64,000 bases of DNA from Brachionus koreanus. Taxonomy: Eukaryota; Rotifera; Eurotatoria; Ploima; Brachionidae. A program made the translations under genes and the position numbers. The stretch spans positions 648,751 through 712,750 of the forward strand of contig PJRA01000412.1 in NCBI GenBank assembly GCA_016987375.1. The letters are read 5' to 3'. Below, one piece after another: positions 61,954 through 64,000 of the stretch (positions are counted from its first letter, which is position 1; each line of letters opens with the position of its first letter). The notes under the pieces are model-generated. The model did no database searches. It had not been told where the DNA came from and saw only the letters and a list, made by a program, of their open reading frames with translations.

Positions 61954-64000
61954 ATGAGAAAAAAAAATAATATTAAAACAAAAGGGATGCAATCAAATCA
62001 AACTATTGATAATTTTGACCAGCTGAGTACTAATGTTTCTAATGAAAGCTTTGTTTCCACTAAGTATAAGGATAAAAAACTTGAGAATAGACTCAAAAAG
62101 TATGAAGCAATTATTAAAAAGCTTGATAACATAAGCAGAGTTGACCATGATTCTCAAGTAAGTTAAAGATAAATCTAATGATTAATCCTTGATTATACTA
62201 TCAAAAAAATATCATTATTCAATTCAAATGAACTTAATCTTCTATTAAACATATTTCAGACGTTGGTGAGACTGTTAGAATTTATTTTGATTCATTCTTC
62301 AAGATCCTTTTCGAAATCTTCGGAATCACCTTGCACTTTTCAAAATTAAAAAGCATATTCTATTAATAAAAGCAATAGGCTATTGATTGAGTGCGTCAAG
62401 ATTTTTTTGAAGCATCACAAGGTCTCTTACTCTCTTTGGCGATTAAGTGGCCGCTACTGACGCTACCTAATACTATTTAAGAGTTAAAATATTTGTAAGA
62501 TTTAATTTTTTTACATTAAATCAATCAATAAATGCTAGTAAATGTTAGATAATATTGAAGCTTACCCATTGACGTTTGGAGACCAGAAATTTGTGCTAAT
62601 AAATAAGGCTATTTTTTTAAAAAAAAATTCATTATAATATTAATAAAACAAGTTTGATTTCTAAACCAGCTTTTTTGAAAAAAAGCGTCTAGAAAAATTT
62701 GGAAAAGTTTATGTTATGTTTTTTTAATGATGTGCATTTTACATAAAAATGAAGAGTATTCGCAGAAATTAGAATTCTTATGTACAAATTTGTACAACAT
62801 TGTACTGTTTACAGAACCATTTTTGCATAACTAGAAAAAAATTGTATAGTTTTTCCTTTTTGTACTGAAATTTTTGTACAAAGATTTCACATGGCCCTAA
62901 GTTTTGAGTTTTGGTCAACTCCGGTAGGATTAAAAAGCTACATATTATGGCAAAAACTGGTCTAAAAAAGCAAAGGAACAGAAAATTAGAAATTTTTAGA
63001 TCTATTTTAATTAAATACAATATCTATGATATTAAATAAGACACATCATTAAGACATACAAGAATATGTAGATAATTGTTCATTTAAGTTTTTGTTTGTT
63101 GGTAATTGCGGCTTGGATAATAACATTTCAGCTGATTTTATTGAACAAAAATTCGGACAATTTGGAAAAATTATAGACATTGTAATGCCAAAAAAAAAGC
63201 CTTATTCTTTCATAATTTTTGAAAATCCATCATCAACTCAACAAGCAATAAAGCATTTACAGTCTCAAATAATCACGACCAACAACCAAACTTCTTTGTG
63301 TTTCTACTTATTTACCGTTGATAAAGGTTTTACATTTTAAATAACCAAATATTTAATTAATCAAAATCTGAAACTATTTTTAGTTCCCGAAACAACTGTT
63401 CAATTAACAGAGTATGAAGAAGCTGATTTTTTGCCCGAAGGAATCACTTATTTGGAAAACTACATTCAAGATACTTATGCTAAAAAAATTATCGACTTTT
63501 TTATGCAAACAGACCAAAATCAAAATTCAATAGTTGATTTAAAGCGACGCAAAGTAAAACATTTTGGATATGAATTTCAGTATGGCTCTAACAACTGCGA
63601 TGAAACTAAACCATTAACTGAGCCTGAAAACAAAATGCCTGAATTGCTGGATGAGTTATTTGACAGAATGTTGACCGATAAGTTAATACATGTTAAGCCT
63701 GATCAGTTAACAGTAAATTATTACGAGCCTGGACAGGGCATTGGACCACATATTGACAATACTGTTGCTTTTGAAAACTTTATTATATCATTAAGTCTTA
63801 TGTCAAGTGCTATGATGGAATTCAGACAGAAAGAAACAAAAAAAATTTCAAAAATTTTATTAAACCCGAATAGTTTGTTGGTGCTTAAGGGGGAGTCGAG
63901 ATACAAATGGAGTCATTCGATACCAGAAAGAAAACATGATTTAATCAAAAGTCCAAAATCGGGCCAGCATTTAGTCTTAAAGAGAGATATGAGAATTTCT
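61954..64000 (+). CDS. ALKBH8: ALKBH8: RRM plus 2OG-Fe(II) dioxygenase (C-terminus beyond window)
   Basis: Exons 61954-62157, 63089-63326 and 63384-64000 (continuing) read 353 codons without a stop. Exon 1 ends at GTAAGT and joins in frame to LFVGNCGLDNN, so the small open frame at 61954 is the true N-terminus. The RRM shows RNP2-like FLFVGNCG and RNP1-like KPYSFIIFEN. The dioxygenase domain has KHFGYEFQYGSNN, the iron ligands in GPHIDN (HxD) and WSHSIP (distal His), and KRDMRIS, in which the 2-oxoglutarate-binding Arg lies. In animals ALKBH8 hydroxylates and, through a C-terminal methyltransferase domain, methylates wobble uridines (mcm5U) of selected tRNAs. That domain is outside the window. 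The start lies 89 bp after the SDAD1 stop. Confidence 0.93.
62158..63088 (+). other. ALKBH8 intron 1
   Basis: A 931-nt intron. It holds a GC-richer patch at about 62385-62470 (GGCGATTAAGTGGCCGCTAC) with no detectable coding or RNA fold, and otherwise AT-rich sequence. Confidence 0.6.

Noticed and set aside
62385..62470. GC-richer patch in ALKBH8 intron 1 as a tRNA or snRNA
   Set aside because: No cloverleaf, no A/B box and no poly-T terminator could be drawn.

Overview
The window is AT-rich, intron-rich nuclear DNA from a small-genome animal. The genes are metazoan: an OVO-type zinc-finger factor, arfaptin, PRC1, LRRC59, NFXL1, NCAPH, SDAD1 and ALKBH8. Many introns are only about 45-65 nt with GT-AG ends. 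Intergenic DNA is packed with A/T homopolymers, and there are degenerate LINE, mariner, piggyBac-like and SWIM-domain transposon remnants. I read it as a protostome invertebrate. The low GC, short introns and Asn/Ser-rich disordered proteins would fit a monogonont rotifer such as Brachionus, but the species is not provable from this sequence.

Layout: (1) 1-9.4 kb has a LINE 3' end, one uncharacterised single-pass membrane protein on the minus strand, and a long AT-rich stretch with one GC-richer element at 8.29-8.83 kb. (2) 9.4-15.1 kb is a compact cluster: a 16-exon NFXL1 gene (minus) head-to-head with a 5-exon LRRC59 gene (plus), 209 bp apart, then tRNA-Arg(TCT). (3) 15.1-28.1 kb is mostly non-coding with LINE debris and an OVO/shavenbaby-family gene (19.8-22.3 kb, minus) that has about 5.8 kb of gene-free DNA upstream. 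(4) 28.1-34.3 kb holds arfaptin (minus) and PRC1 (plus), divergently arranged; a PRC1 intron carries a dead non-LTR retrotransposon on the opposite strand. (5) 34.3-48.8 kb is accessory-like: two orphan genes, a tiny zinc-ribbon gene, a piggyBac-like MITE, two different SWIM-transposon fragments and an 877-base assembly gap. (6) 48.8-54.6 kb is the condensin kleisin NCAPH (9 exons, minus). Its 3.1-kb intron contains a four-exon micro-gene on the opposite strand, a 573-bp TIR element and a mariner remnant. (7) 54.6-57.9 kb holds a dead LINE, a small orphan gene and a 281-bp foldback element. (8) 57.9-64.0 kb has SDAD1 (11 exons, plus) followed 89 bp later by ALKBH8, which runs off the window end.

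For the eight named genes (ovo from its internal acceptor and ALKBH8 up to the window end) the exons I assembled keep one reading frame throughout and, where the terminus is in the window, reach a stop codon. That is the main internal check on the models. The genes do not form a pathway. Pairings of note are two mitosis genes (PRC1, NCAPH), two translation or ribosome-linked neighbours (SDAD1 for 60S biogenesis, ALKBH8 for tRNA wobble-uridine modification), and two ER-membrane-type proteins sharing a promoter region (NFXL1, LRRC59).
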